A DNA stretch of 64,000 nt from Antedon mediterranea. Taxonomy: Eukaryota; Echinodermata; Crinoidea; Comatulida; Antedonidae. Positions within the stretch are counted from its first letter, which is position 1, and each line of letters begins with the position of its first letter. The position numbers were made by a program, and so were the translations under genes. Below, piece by piece: positions 43,687 to 62,336 of this stretch. Below the pieces are notes generated by a model. The model saw only the letters and a list, made by a program, of their open reading frames with translations. It was not told where the DNA came from and did no database searches. The stretch is taken from the NCBI RefSeq assembly GCF_964355755.1, contig NC_092679.1:18094932-18158931 (forward strand). Reading direction: 5' to 3'.

Positions 43687-44179
43687 GACAACATATGTAA
43701 CATAATAAAGTATCAAACCATTATTTTTAAAACAGTACAATAACCAATTCAATAGGACATGCAATAGTCGTCAGTGCATTAAACATAGGCAGTGCAATAT
43801 AGTCATCAGTGAAAAATGTTTTAGTTTCTATATAGGCTACATGTAAACGAGATTATTAAACCCACATAATCTAAAGCCATAAATCAATTTAGTACAATGC
43901 ATCATTGACTAAATTTATTAAACCGGCTAGGGATTATGAATTGTATTATAATCTGTATTCAATTTGAGCATAGCAAATGGGTACAATCATTACACATTTT
44001 GTCTGTAGTTCCTGCAGGAGCAAGTGTGCAATAGTTTTATACAGTAAGTCTACTTTTTGTTTATAAATATCTGTTCAATTTACATATTTGTGCTTGGTTT
44101 TTAGGACTTGCTCTGATGCCATTTAGTGTGGATTGGATAATTACATCTTAAAGAAATAACAGCGTGAATGCTTTTTCCA

Positions 44180-44570
44180 TGTGAGTATATTGTGTGGTTA
44201 CCATGCGATAACTTTACTATTGCATGAGCATTATACCTCATGTGTGCATTGCATAGCTATGAAACAAAATTACAATTTGACTAATGAATGAGCATTTATA
44301 TCTCATGCATGCCTATCATGATTATAACTTGATCATCATGTAAGCATTACATGCCTATCATGTGATTAAAACATGACTATCATGTGAACATTGCATGCCT
44401 ATCATGTGATTAGAACTTTAATATCATGTGAGCATTGTATACTGATCATCAGATTATAACATTATTTTGTGAGCATGCCTGCCATGTGATTATAACTTGA
44501 TCATCATGTGATTATAACTTTACAATCATGTGAGCATTGCATAGCTATCATTACAATAATGACTAATCAC
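44180..44570. repeat. Imperfect tandem repeats of CATGTGAGCATTGCATGCCTATCATGTG type
   Basis: Some eight degenerate units combining 'atcatgtgagcattgca', 'tgcctatcatgtgatta' and 'taacttgatcatcatgtg'. Confidence 0.75.
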
Positions 44571-45571
44571 GATCACTGCCAGACGTACGTACCGTAACAC
44601 ATGAGCAATAAAAGACATTTACATCATTTTAAATAACATCATCCCGTAAATGAGTTTATAAAGAATTAAGGAATAAAATGAAGGCACTATTAGCTACAAG
44701 AATGTACTTAAATTCAATAATCCTGAACAAAACACCCATTTGACCAATCATAAGTGACAATTCAAAAGATCATTGGTCAATTGCTTGCGTTGCTTACTTA
44801 ATTTCTATAATCTTGAACAAAACACCCATTTCTTTTATACATCAATATACAGATATGACAATACATAATTAATTCATTACAAAAGAAAGTTATTTAAAAT
44901 AATGTGATTTATGTAATAATAATCACAAGTTTATGAATTGGCATATTTACATAAGTCTATTCTTTGTTTTACATTTCATTTACAATAGAACACTTTGGTT
45001 CCAGTTTTTCATTTTCGCCCTCAAGTCAGGACAAGATACCCACTCTGAATCAAAATTAGTAATAGCCAAATGTCTCGATTATATAGTATTATCTACAATA
45101 ACTATGGTAAGGAGAACCATTATTATTTTCTAGTAAAAGAGCAAACTGTCCTCACGGTGGATGCACAAGCAAATGGTATCAGCATAAAACTTTGTTCTCA
45201 CTTTGATGCAACGAAAGGACGTAATTTAACCAATCACAATGATGATCCTTGTGTTGCATTCTGGTGGGAACCAAGGTTTATGCAAAAGTTAAACAACACT
45301 AAATTGTTACCATATGTTCTTGCTGAATAATGATTTCATGAAGGGACCTAAAATGGTACTTGCCACCTACAATGAACAAATTTGCATGTAAGCATGCGTA
45401 TACAAGTTTATGCCTCTTAATTGCCTTAGCGCTAGTTGCTAACTACTGTTTAGTCACAGGTAGCTTGGGATAAAAATGATTATTAAGTGTTTGAACAGCT
45501 TTGTGAACTATAGAAGTTGACTCAAAGAGCGGGAAATCAAGCGCAATCAATGTTTGTATTTGACGACAAGG

Positions 45572-49948
<4,377 letters not shown>

Positions 49949-49957
49949 GGCCGGCTG

Positions 49958-51194
49958 GCGATTTTTTTTTTCGTACATAAGTTGGGGACCCCATCATGAA
50001 ACGTCACAAAATAAACATGAATAATTCATCAGTTAAATTTTCTTGTTCCGTGTGCACCCAAGCGTATAGCAACAAGAAGTGATTACACAAGTGCGGTACG
50101 ATTCTAGGCCTATCTCCGCTGTGGTTGCCGCGTGCGATTTCATAATAGAATAGCGGAGTTTTGTGTGGATTGTCGAAATAATCAGCCTTTAGTTTATGGT
50201 GTTTTTAATATAGTTTATTACTAAAGAATTACGTGTTAAAATTATAGTTTCTATTGATACTATTAGGCCTAATTACTAGTCTCTAAACCCCTGTATATTC
50301 TAGTACAGTAGTAGCTGTGTGGGTGTGTGTGACTTGTGTCTTTGGGCTATGTCCAATTACTACTTAGTTTAATGTCTTGCCTAGCTGTCGATTAGCCTCG
50401 ACACATTTTGCATAGTGGACGTGTGTGTGAAGAAGAGTGCGCGAAGGCAATCACGTGAATTGACCTAGAATCCTAGGCCTATTATTGTAGAAAGAATCGT
50501 ATCGCAGTTGTTGTTCCGTGTGCACCCAAGCGTTCTTGGACATAGCCCAAAGAAAGCTTAGACCCACAAGAATAAAGAATGTGTTTAATTTGTGTACTGT
50601 ATTTTTTAAATTCTGCTATCAATTATCAAACAATATGCAATGTACTCAAAGGAACTTTAAAAATGCGCGTATATGAACACATGAGATGGGAGGATTTGAC
50701 CCACGAGAATAAAAAATGTATTTTTGTGTAATGTTTATTGTTTAATTTTGCTGACTTATTACTCGGATTGTGTCATACCAAAGATAGTGTAACTATTACC
50801 AAAGATAGTGTAACTATCTTTGGTCATACCTAACACACACACACGTCACACACATCCACACAGCTACTACTAGAATATACATGGGTTTAGAGACTAATAA
50901 TTAGGCCTAATAGTATTAATAGAAACTATAATTTTAACACGTAATTCTTTAGTAATAAATTATATTAAAAACACCATAAACTAAAGGCCGATTATTTCGA
51001 CAATCCACACAAAACGCCGCTATTCTTCAACAGCGGAGAAAGGCCTAGAATTGTACCGCACTTGTGTAATCACTTCTTGTTGCTATACGCTTGGGTGCAC
51101 ACGGAACAAGAAAATTTAACTGATGAATTATTCATGTTTATTTTGTGACGTTTCATGAGAGGGTCCCCAACTTATGTACGAAAAAAAAAATCGC
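49958..51194. mobile_element. 1.24-kb Mutator-like element with long inverted arms
   Basis: Arms of about 370 bp (49958 to about 50330, and about 50830 to 51194) are inverted copies starting GCGATTTTTTTTTTCGTACA. The 9-bp sequence GGCCGGCTG flanks both ends (49949-49957, 51195-51203). Long arms and a 9-bp duplication are typical of MULEs. There is no transposase. The core holds an internal hairpin at about 50778-50828 (ACCAAAGATAGTGTAACTAT and its complement). Confidence 0.85.
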
Positions 51195-51203
51195 GGCCGG
51201 CTG

Positions 51204-54200
51204 GCCGGCTGCATAGATCCGGGTGGTTGTGAATATTAATTTTGTGAATTATTTTGATCTTTTTTATTACAGCGCCATCTATAATCGAGTAAATCTACAT
51301 CGAAAGTTTGGGTGGGGCTAACAAAGTTTTAGTGAAATTTGTGATTATTGATTTATAAAAGAGATTCCAAGAAAAAATTAGAAAGTACCACAAAAAAAAA
51401 AAAGTTAACTACAAATCTATATGTTACCAAATTTACTAAATAAATTTAATTTATGAATTGTTTGTCTTTTTAAAAACCATGTGTCTAAATATTTGAAATG
51501 ATGGACGTGCTTGGCATGGGATTTATTCAAAGCATTCATGGATATACAGGGAAAATGAGTCGTTTTCGATTGGATACTGGGCGGGATTACATTAGGGCTA
51601 AGGTAGTGGTGGAGTAACCACGGTATTCGTCGAATCTAAAACACACGCATACATATTATTTAACCATAATATATACAGTATGTATTTTAAAAACTAATGA
51701 ATGAAAACAATTTAGCCTGATCCCAATTACTCTCATCGCGTTTTTAAATTCTTAGGAAACGTAATACTCGAGATGGTCCCTTAAACACATAGGCGTTATT
51801 TTGGAAGATTCCAATCCAATGCGTGACTTTGCTACCACCTTTATAACCTTGGATGGAGCATCTATCCTAGCGGGGGTTAAACTGCAACTTAGCTCTTCTC
51901 TAACTAGGTAGCAGCCTACGTTTTCGCAAGTTTAATCGTCAAATTTACCTGTATTTGTTTTTAATAAAGGTAGACCTATACGTCATCTTAAGATTTTCTG
52001 AAGGAAATCAACGCTTTCGAAGATTTTTAATGGACTTTTGGTAAATAAGCCGTTTCCAAGACAACAGGCCGAATTAAAAGTAAGTGTTTTTTTAGCATTC
52101 ATTCAAAGTACGTATATTATAATATTATAGACATCTTCTGCATTTTAATTCTCAACAATTATCGTATTGTTTTACAAATTTTAAATGCAGTCGAAAAATC
52201 TGCGGAGATGGATGCATGCATCACTCTCTTCGTAGTATACTTTAAATAAAGTGCAATTACTCAATTTGATCATTGATGTCACGATGAGAGGGAGATACGT
52301 ATTTTCATCAATTTATTATTTTTTTTTTGTAATGATTTTAGTGGCCCTTCCTATTGTGGGGATCATATTATATTCATAACCAGAGGATTAAGGATACAAA
52401 TATAGTGTAGAGTTTAGCGCCGAGTTAAGATATTGAAATTGATATGAGGTCCATGGTAATATATATATTGTAGTATTTATGTTGAATTTACAAAGAAAGG
52501 ACCCCGCCCCAGCTAGACTAGTTGACCTACCACTAGCTAGATGGATACCTACATCAGGGAAAATACCTACATGGAGTAATCGTGTTACCATGGATTCTAA
52601 TCTCCGTGACGTAACCCAACAATGGTTTATTAAGGCCTAATAAATAATTATGTCACAGAAAATAACCAAGTTGATGATGAGTTTAGCCATTACGTAGATT
52701 AACGTCTGCAAATGTATTCAATCAATATTGAAACCATTGTGTGAACTTTTAATGGAGATATTACATTCATGAATTTAAGTATGCAGAATCATGGAGGTAG
52801 CCCGGCCCCACCCTCTTGGCTGAATTGTCATCAGTTGGAGACTGGGGGGGGGGGGGGTGTCTTTTTCATCAATGTTAGATATTAATGTACTAATAGTCTT
52901 TCTAAGGGAAAATAACGTCATACCTTTTAAATTGATGATTATGAATAATTGTGACGTTAGTTTTACCATGGAGAAATAAGTCTATAGATTTACGTTATAA
53001 TTTCATGTATAATAGATGGCTATAATGGATAACATTTTCTCCGTAATTCCATTTATAGATGGCTAGTTATAATAAGGATAAAAGTTGATATGCTAAACAT
53101 ACCGTAGGTCTATTATTAATGCAAAGGATGAAAGCTGTGTCCATCTATCGTGCTGAGATTCCATAATTAATTCTATAAAGATGTAACACTTGTTTCCCGA
53201 GAACATTGTTAATTGGATTGATTAATCCATACATTTTAATCAAAACGCTTGAGTACACTATTGATGTCCAAAAAGCAACCTCACTTTGAACTAGGCTATT
53301 CGTGGTTTGTGTGTGTGTTTATTTTGAAATCTGAATCGGATTTGATCGACCATTACAGTACTGTAAACAAAATATATTCTGGTAAATTTCCTACTTGGTG
53401 GACGCAACGCAAACGCTTTTTTGCCAATTAATTAAGTTTGGCCAAGTTTTTACATAGTAAGTGCGGCGTAACTTTCAAGGGGGACATCTGGTAAACAAAC
53501 AAGAGGGGAGAGGGTGAACAAACAAGGGGGAGTGTGGGGGAGGGGATAATACAGTATGTACCCCTATTCAGAGGACTCTAAAATGGGACACATTGCCGGG
53601 TCCGGAAAGTGCTGCTTATTATAGCACAAACGCGCGCGAGCGTCGTCAACTTTGTACGCTTCGTAGTGTTACTATATTTAATATTGTAGAAATTTTTTTA
53701 ATGTATAGTATATTGTTTATATCCATTTTGTTATTGTTGTTGTTTAAAATAACATGAAATTAATACGTTGGCAACCAGTAGAAGATATATATTATATATC
53801 CATGCCTAACATACAAATACTCTGCATTGTTTTGTTTTACGGTTGTGTCTGTTTATTTATTTTAACTAATAGCAATTACATGACATTTGAAACGATACGG
53901 GTTCACGTAGGAACGTGGCACGCATAACATGTAAACAAATAGAAGAAAAACCACAAAGTTTTAAAGTGGGGATATTGACACCACCAGTGTTACGGCATGC
54001 AATTTTTTTTTTTCGTTCCTCCATCGGTTTGTTTCGGAGGCAATTGACTTTTCGGTAAGGCTGCTCACACGACATACCCTCGATGTTCCCCTTAAAATAT
54101 TGTTTAACTGGAGAAGGGGGAAAATAATCTCATCTTTAATAAACATAAGCAAATATTTTGTACATAAGAACCGATTATAATTATAAATAAAGCTTCAGTT

Positions 54201-56150
54201 TTCCTCATTAAGAACTGCTAAACAATTTTTAAGATAATTAAGAGAAATAGTTTAAAATGTCAGCTCTGTTTAAATTAAAATTTTAAAGGCACTTAACTGG
54301 AAAACGAAGATCTGTTAAGATGAAAACCCACGAGTACCGTAGTTGCTAAGATACCTTCCAAACAATATGCTAATTCCTGTGTTTGAAATATAAGCCGTTA
54401 ACTATTACGTAATACGTTCTTTTGTAACGTGATTACGTAATCTGAAATTGATTGTTTGTCATTCATTGTTAGGGTTCTATTTTTAAGTGCATCTTAGTTT
54501 ACCATTCATTGTCTTAACATTGTATGTTTTGTGAATCAAAGGCGTCAGCTGCGGCGTTAATGTACATGCTTATAGAACAAAGAACTAAAGGTAAAATTTA
54601 CTACCTAAAACGTAATTTTAATTGCATATAATAATCATAGGCCTACACCTGATCCAGGACGTCCATGTTGAAACGTTGACCCTGTTGTGGTGGGTAGGCT
54701 TTTGAGCGAGTGGTTAATATCAATTTTTAATCATAATGTTTGGATCCATAAATTATAAATACCATTATATTATAGGCTTACATTGAGGACATCTAATAAT
54801 GTTATTGTTTCAGAATTTTAAAATCAGTATTAATTCCCAGACCCAGATTCATTTGGGGCTATCCTACATAAATTAGGGCCTATAAATACCAAAAGGCCTA
54901 CACATAAGATGTCTAACAATGTTATTGTTTAAAAATGTTTAATCAGTGTTAATTTCCAAATTCCATTAGTTTAGTTCAGACGGGTAAGTTTAGGCGGTGT
55001 GTGCCTTTTTAACATTTCAACAACGAATCAAATCGTTTTTTTCCATTGATTCCTACGTCGAAAAATCAAAATCAAATTGACTTAGTGCGTTTATATTGTC
55101 TGTTCAATGAACCGCGCCATCTTCTTCACTCGTCTACGGATTATACCATTATGATATAGGCTTACATTGAGGACATCTAATAATGTTATTGTTTTAAAAT
55201 CAGTATTTTCCAGATTTCATTAGTTCCTTTACGTTGAAAAATCAAACTGAATTGACTTGTTCAAACGCTAATCGTTTATGTTGTCTGTTCAATGGTCTGC
55301 GGCGGATTCAACAACCAGTGTTAATCTTGTTAATCGCGTGTAGTTCACCTCCTCAAGGCGTTACTATAGTGAAATATAAAAACATGGATGCCTTAATTTG
55401 TTGTGACTGCCAGCCGAAGCAAACAGCTGTTTTAGTGCTTAATGTCATGGGTATGCACGATATCTTCCACGCCAAGCCTTCGAATAATAATAATCATTTA
55501 ACTGCATAAATTGAATACAAAATAACTTTAGATCACACATTTAAATATTTCAATATATAAATTCGCTGGCACAGAACAAATATAAACCGCTCGGTGATAC
55601 AGTATATATAGATACAGAAAATTACTAAATTTAGAAACTATACTATATAGGGTAAAGAACCTTCGATATACGTCTTTTCAACACAAGTTTCACATTGATA
55701 TACCCCGGCAAGTTTCCTTTCCTGAAATTGCGTAGCCTATCCCCCCATCGCACGAACACATTGTAATTATGTGTCGGTCAAAGTATGGAGAGTCACCAAT
55801 GATAGTTTGTTGTGGGGGTTCCAACTTCAAACCAATTTCTTCTCATTCCGTTGTAATATCTCTCCCACACATATGAAATGTGTGGGAGTGTTAGAGATAC
55901 AAACAAGTAAATTTACTTTAAAATGTGCCATAAAGCAGTTACCGTGTTGTATTGATGACCTTGGGTGTCAAAGTACTCCCTAAAATCAATTTATAATTGT
56001 TAAGAACGAAAAGGCTTGGTACCCCTCTAAAATCTATACAATGAGGTAAAATTACAGGCCCAAAATGATCAGCAATTGCTGAATGGATCACCCTCATTAA
56101 ATATGGTGCAAATAAAATAAATAAATCAAATAAAACAAAGCAACGGTTTG
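51204..56150. other. Intergenic, possible noncoding first exon near 52.0 kb
   Basis: No protein gene can be supported. A CCGAATTAAAA|GTAAGTG donor-like site at about 52079 follows a less AT-rich stretch (51740-52079), and could be a 5' leader exon of a plus-strand gene beyond the window. A small perfect hairpin lies at 55862-55888 (CTCCCACACAT / ATGTGTGGGAG). A G run near 52843 may be unreliable. Confidence 0.25.
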
Positions 56151-56154
56151 TATT

Positions 56155-56281
56155 GTAAAGTTTGGTTACCATTGGCAAAAAAACGCAACACGACGCAATT
56201 ATCGATGATGATCCGTTGCGTCGGGATGATGTTTGCCTTACGAACGGCGTTGCGTTAACTTCAGTGTGAACCAAGCTTTAG
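56155..56281. mobile_element. MITE with AAAG(C/T)TTGGTT ends
   Basis: Left AAAGTTTGGTTACCATTGG and right TGTGAACCAAGCTTTA are inverted; inner AACGCAACACGACGC and GCGTTGCGTT are also inverted. Confidence 0.6.
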
Positions 56282-56694
56282 AGCTGTGTCATACAAATTG
56301 GCGTTGTACTCTACACGAGAAGTCTAAATGCTAAATACCGTATGTTACTTTTTACAATTATGCTGAATATATTAATTTTGAATATAAATGCTTTGTTCAG
56401 AAATATAATTTAATTTGAAAGCGTAACGTATGCGTTGTCGGCACTGCTTGCTATTACGTAACAGTAGAATTATTAGCATACTGCATCGATCGTCCCTGGC
56501 TCCAGGGTCCAATTGTCCAAGGAAATATCCAATGCTATGCACACATTAAAAAGAACACCTTTGTATGTTCATTTTCTTTAGCCTCGAATTAATTATTCTC
56601 GGCCTCGAATCTCGAAAATTTGAATCAAAATGATTAACGATAAATGTTCATGAACCTTAACCTGTTTGTTCGTTTTTTTTTTATTAGAGAGGAC

Positions 56695-56895
56695 ACTCTC
56701 TGGTGGATCCACTGTATGACATTTTGACCTACGTGAGTTTTATATAGACCTCTCTATGGTGGATCCACTGTATAACATTTTGACCTACGTGAGTTATATC
56801 ATGGAGGTATAATACAACCTCCATGGTTATATGTATATATGCATGTGCCTCTCTCTGGTGGATCCACTTTATAACATTTTGACCTACGCGAGTTC
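56695..56895. repeat. Three spaced copies of a 45-bp repeat
   Basis: CTCTCTGGTGGATCCACT followed by GTATAACATTTTGACCTACG and TGAGTT occurs at about 56695, 56750 and 56850, with variable spacers. Confidence 0.85.
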
Positions 56896-56899
56896 ATTT

Positions 56900-58685
56900 T
56901 AAACCGTGTCAAATATTGGTCTTCCCTGGCGCCCCCATACTTAGGCACTTACGTAGACCCAGTGCCATGCATTCATTTTCCCCTCTACTTCTACGTCTAT
57001 ATAACTATTTTAAACATTGATAATACTATGATTGTTGTATGTTCTTACAAGATGTAATCAGTACAATGTTAAACTTGTTTGAACAGTCTTGTTTGAGTTT
57101 TTGGGGATTCGTCAGATTGTTCTTGTAAAAACATGTAGTAGAAATTAGATTTAGCGAAGTGTGATTTGAACACTTCAGTTTAATCGAGCAAATATCTGTT
57201 GAATGGAACCCGGGATAGAAATTGATTACAAAAAGATAAAAATAAACAAAAAAAATAACACAAGCCAAAAAGTCAACAGAAGATTAACAGCTTGGTTAGT
57301 GCATGGAGAATGGTTAGTGTGAACAGGAATAATAAAATTGTAAACATTCCATTGGATTAATTTAGCGTAATAAAAGCAAACTTCGCTTTAACCGAATTTA
57401 TATAAATATATAATAATATTCCTCGGAGAAGAAGCCAAAATGAAAATTATTGATTTGATAACAAAATTCTTTTTCAAGATTCGATTTGACCACCAACAAT
57501 ATGACTACATTATTTTTAATCTTATTTCAGAAATTTCGTATCAAACGAATGGATTCCTCCATGATCACACTAAAATAGAATTTCCCCCCGTTCAGGTTTA
57601 GTTATTTAACCGGGTAAGTTTTTTCTATGGGTTAATAGTGGGCTAAATAAATAACTAACTCTAGCCTAGACGGACTCTTCTATTCTGGCGCGAGAAAGTG
57701 TGTGTCACCCGGAGAGATGGAAAACGACTACGCATACCTTAAAATCTAGAAATATATCCTTTGCCTGTAATTAAATTGCCCAATATTAATATTCCAACCT
57801 TTAAAAAAAACATTTCTTAGCTTTTTTGTTTTGATTTGCATTTGAAAAATCATACAAATACAGAGTGATAACATAAATTTACTGACATTACAAATAAATA
57901 CATTTATTTTCTGGAAAGCACTTTTACGATTGACCGAAAGGACTCAATTATTATCTTGAAATACGAACGGAGAGCAATAATGTTAATTTGTACAATTCTT
58001 AAAGCTCCTACTTGACAACCGATTGACCGGAGAATTAGGACACTTAATAGAGAAGTACACATAGGAATTTTAGTTACGAATAGGTATGCGAAATTGCGCA
58101 TGCGTCGTAGTGTCCGTGTCAATGTATTTCTCGAGGTCCGTGAAATTCGATAATAGGTACGGTAGATAAAAACTTATGTTTGCAGTCTTTAAATTTTGAC
58201 TCGTGCACAGTTGATAATTCTTCATGAAAATTAAATGTATATAGGTGTAAATAACCTTTTAAATATCATATTGAAGCATCGTAAAATGTACGTGCCATTC
58301 ATTTTATTTTATAGTTCATCAACGCAAAATGCGCGAAATTAAAATGTTCGCGAACTTTTAAGGAATGTACAGAACCTTTGATTTGTAACGTCAATAGATT
58401 GTTCACATACAATGTACGACTTGGCTAGGTAAGTAGATTCCTTTTCTTGCCTTCGTTACAGATAAATTGTTTAGAAAGATGAAATTAAACCAATGTACTT
58501 TAATAAATAGGAACATCGGCATCTTGCTAGTTTGTAAAATTCAATTCAAAAACATAATTAATTAAATAAACATCGCGACGTTTAACGCGCGACGTTTAAT
58601 TATTGTGTAAGAGTAGAGTTCGAATAATCATTCCCTCCTCCATAAGTATTAGTATACCGGGGTGTTGTGGGAAATTCTGTAAGTT
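56900..58685. other. Intergenic, nothing recognised
   Basis: No exon, RNA gene or bounded element seen. Confidence 0.35.
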
Positions 58686-58689
58686 TTTC

Positions 58690-58826
58690 AGTATACAAAA
58701 CTCATCTCTTCAGAGAAGCATAATCACACGCTATTACTTGCACAGATCTTGGAAAACACAGCGCTTTGAAACCTTTGTCTCCTGCGCTTTATAAATGTTA
58801 TTTATTATTATTATTATTATTATTAC
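58690..58826 (+). mobile_element. CR1/L2-like retrotransposon 3' end
   Basis: CTCATCTCTTCAGAGAAGCA, CACAGATCTTGGAAAACACA and GCGCTTTATAAATGTTATTT precede an (ATT)n tail. It is the same 3' end as 4412-4530, in opposite orientation. Confidence 0.75.
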
Positions 58827-58829
58827 ATA

Positions 58830-60298
58830 ACGTGTTCTAACATAAAATACAGTAGGCCTACTTTCGATATTTTCGATGTTTTGGTATAATTATAATGTAT
58901 GTCCATGGTTTAATGACAATAGCGATAATGTTAAACACGCTTGATTTTATAGAGCGATGTATTACCGATTACCTCCGCCAATGAGGTTATGTAGTTTATT
59001 TATGTATGTGACATATATATAAATTAAATACATTATTAAAAGCGTATAGGCCTATCAAAATATTATGAATACGTTATTGAAATATCAGCAACCAATTCCG
59101 AAGATAGGTCTGTTACTTTTTTTATGTTAATGAATATATGTTGTACACAGAGCTATAATATTATGACGTCATCATCCAAACATGACAGTCAATCATTACA
59201 CGTCTTGGAATCTTCAACCTTTGCTTTCTTAATGTGACGACGCTATCAGCTGTCACTGCGCATCTTTACGATATTTTAAAGTATGGGGCGCAAAACGAGC
59301 AATGTGTACTTTGATTTGATTAGATTGTTCAATAGGATTGGTGATGACCACCAGACTGTATTTTACTAGTAGATAGCTCTATTTTATTGCATACTTTTGA
59401 ATTTTTTGTGGCGTCATCTATTTTTTGTATAGTTCAATTTTGAGCATGGAGCAATATTTATCATTACTCCCTCTTTCAAGTGAATTTTTGTTTGTGTAGC
59501 CTTAGCCTATAATATAAATCATTGTACACAACATTACGGTTTGATTCTACTGCTGCTTATTGCCATGAATTGTTTTGACAACATTAGCGTTTCATACCCC
59601 CGTAGACAAAAATATGTCTGACGAAAATGAAGATGCTAACGTTTGTAACATGATTCCTATAGGCCTAAATATAATAATATAATACAAGTAGTACGTTGGT
59701 TTACCATTCATTAAAATTTTCATATCTTAAATATAGGCATATGCATATAATAATTTGTTTTATTCTATTAACAAATTGAAATTGTCATAACTATCTTAAA
59801 TTCATTAATTCTATATCCACAATTTTACGAACTCTACCCCCGGTTTTTTATTTGTTTAAATTTGATTTATTCAAGTACAGATAGAATAACAACAAACATT
59901 TTGAAATGTATTTAAAGAACGTGCGTTTAGGGACAATTTTACTGGCTGAAAGAATAAGCAATGTAATAAATATTTAAAAAAAATATTTGTACGAAGTAAT
60001 GATTAAAATGTCCTCATCGGTAAGGTTACTTTGGCACAAGTGCTTGACGACTTTACGAGTGAATGTTTTACTTATTTCCCGTTCAAATCCATAAAGTCCA
60101 TAAAGTTCAAACCGTTCTCACGACTACAACCTACTTCCAAAAAAACAATTTATTTCGAAAGAAATATTATAAAGAAAATAAATATGCAGTGCATAAAAAA
60201 CAGACGTGCCTATTTATATTATGTAGTATGCATGAGCTAGTAATTGTTGTATTTAAATAATCGATAATACCAAATTGTATTTACTAACGCAAATACGT
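58830..60298. other. Intergenic, nothing recognised
   Basis: AT-rich; no coding exon supported. Confidence 0.35.
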
Positions 60299-60381
60299 AA
60301 GCGCAACGCAAGTTATTTGACCAATCGCGACACGATGGATGATCATCTATTGCGTTGTGATTGGTCAACTCGCTTGCGTTT
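60299..60381. mobile_element. 83-bp palindromic repeat
   Basis: Imperfect inverted halves: GCAACGCAAG..TTGACCAATC and GATTGGTCAAC..GCTTGCGTT around GATGGATGATCATC. Confidence 0.55.
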
Positions 60382-61673
60382 TCGTCTCCGATCTTTTGCT
60401 GAGGCCATATTGAATTTTAATTAATAATACTGTATATTGTAGTCTGGTTTTATTAGTGTTCCTAGTGCCATTACTAGGAATAATTATTTATAGCCTTACC
60501 TACCTATAAACACGTTGTAAATAATAATGCTCAATTCAACCGGACTCTAAAAATAAATATATAACCAGGTTGCATACTTCAAAGAAGATGGGTCAAGAGT
60601 AACGTTTTGTTTGACCTTGTTAATACCTAATGATTGACCTGTGATCAAGGATAAATAATTGGTTGAGAAATTAAATTCCAACACCATAAGCATGGTTGCG
60701 GTCAGTGTCCATCGGTCGGGTCGTCATAACTATTTAAGAAATTAAGTAGTTGCTAATCGTTCTAGTGATGTATATTATTTTATTTGTTTTAATACAAAAG
60801 CAAGAAAGTGTAGCGAATGACAAGGAACCGAATCGACACAGGACCGAATCGACACAGGGGGGAAGGTGTAGGGACATTTTCACACTGGTAAGCCACAATA
60901 CTGAAATTTACTTCTGCGCGCGCTAATTCAATTATTCCACTGATCGGCAGCAGACAAACTTACAAATGCATTTTTGTAATTGAAAATACTTTTTTAAGAA
61001 GCAATTATTTCTTTGAAATGACTTATGATGAACAGTTTACTGTATAATCGTCATTGGAATCATTGAGTTGAAATTCCTTTTAAATAAACTAAAATGAATG
61101 GGACATTGATTGAAGGAAGTAGTATTCACAATATACCATGTGTGGGACTGCGAGTCTAATTGTGTTAGATCGAATCATTATCATGGTTTAATTAATTACG
61201 CATCTTCTGATTGATTACTTAATTAACAATCAATTCCATGTTTACAGTCAATCTGAGTGTGTAGTGTAAATGTATGTCTTCATGTTCAGTAAGCAAGTAA
61301 TTACTGATGTAACATTGCTTTGTATTTTAGATAGACTGTGTTCATACATAAGTCAATTTGAGTAGTCACGTATAGTGTGAATGAATGTCTTTATGTTCAG
61401 TAAACAAGTAATATACTGATTTACATTGCATTGAATTTTATATAGATATTACATAGGCTGTGTTCACACATAATTTTCTAGGCGATACCATTATTTTAGG
61501 TAGGTAATACAATATCTGTGTTCCATGGTATGGCAAGCCAAGTCCGCCAAAAGTCCCAATCCGACCATTCGACATTTTTCCCTTTTGCTCAGTCGTTCTT
61601 ATCGTTTTGAGGGGACTTTTCATGGAGTCATTAGCCTGCTATTAAATAACTCCTTGTTTTGTTTTTCTTCATT
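60382..61673. other. Intergenic, short repeats only
   Basis: Two direct copies of ACCGAATCGACACAGG (about 60827-60858) and two diverged copies of a block around ATGTCTTCATGTTCAGTAA (about 61245-61330 and 61370-61445). No gene seen. Confidence 0.4.
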
Positions 61674-61765
61674 GGGCCCGTTTCTGCTGCCAACCCAAAA
61701 TATACCGTATAAATATACCGTATAAATATACCGTATATGAAATTCGTGCACCGTTTCCGCTGCAC
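61674..61765. mobile_element. Element end with (ATATACCGTATAA)3
   Basis: GGGCCCGTTTCTGCTGCC is followed by three direct ATATACCGTATA units. The same start occurs inverted at 62541-62558. Confidence 0.6.
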
Positions 61766-62336
61766 ATACTTCGTGGGTGGGTTGTAAAAAAGTTGGCTTT
61801 CATTACCCAAAATGCATTTCGTGAGACGGAAGTATGGATTGACCTAGAGTCTCGTGTAGTGAGGTTACATGACAGCATTGCTTTCTATTTTAAATCTAAT
61901 GAGCAGAAGTGGCAACGAATTTACACCGCACATACAAGCACAATCTAGAAATGTCACTATAAATAAACTCTGTTATTCAAATTGAGTTTATATTATGCTA
62001 TATTATCCTATATTGCCGTTTTAATTTCCATTTTCTATTATACAGTATTTTACCATGATTTTACATCACGTTGTTGTCGTGTAAGAACATTCGATTTATT
62101 GTAATTAAAATCTCGGTATCTCTTCTGTTGCCATGCAGTCTCCCCCCCCCCCCCCCCAACCTTCGCTTCCCCCACAATTGAATTGCAAAAATAGTGATTT
62201 GTTCGGTCCACAGTGACATTTTGATCTGTTGCTTGCTTTTACACGTGTGTTTCAACTTTCAATGCAGCAGAAAAACCAAAACAAACGCGTCGCGCTCTGT
62301 TAGTTTTTGACCTCGTGTCACGAGTCGGGTCACATT

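Larger units (their letters stand above)
38624..45571. other. Intergenic region between the convergent SLC25A29 and YY1 3' ends
   Basis: Holds both 3' untranslated regions and several repeats listed separately. No additional gene can be supported. An AATAAA-type signal occurs near 38783 (gttaataaattt), a candidate SLC25A29 poly(A) signal. Confidence 0.45.

Noticed and set aside
44180-44570. CRISPR-like spaced repeats
   Set aside because: Units are degenerate tandem repeats in a eukaryotic intergenic region, without unique spacers.
55234-55509. 91-codon plus-strand frame
   Set aside because: No homology, domain or splice context; base composition as in surrounding noncoding DNA.
55939-56274. 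111-codon minus-strand frame
   Set aside because: About half overlaps an inverted-end MITE; no domain recognised.
62061-62255. Minus-strand frame with Gly run
   Set aside because: Created by a poly-C tract; no other support.
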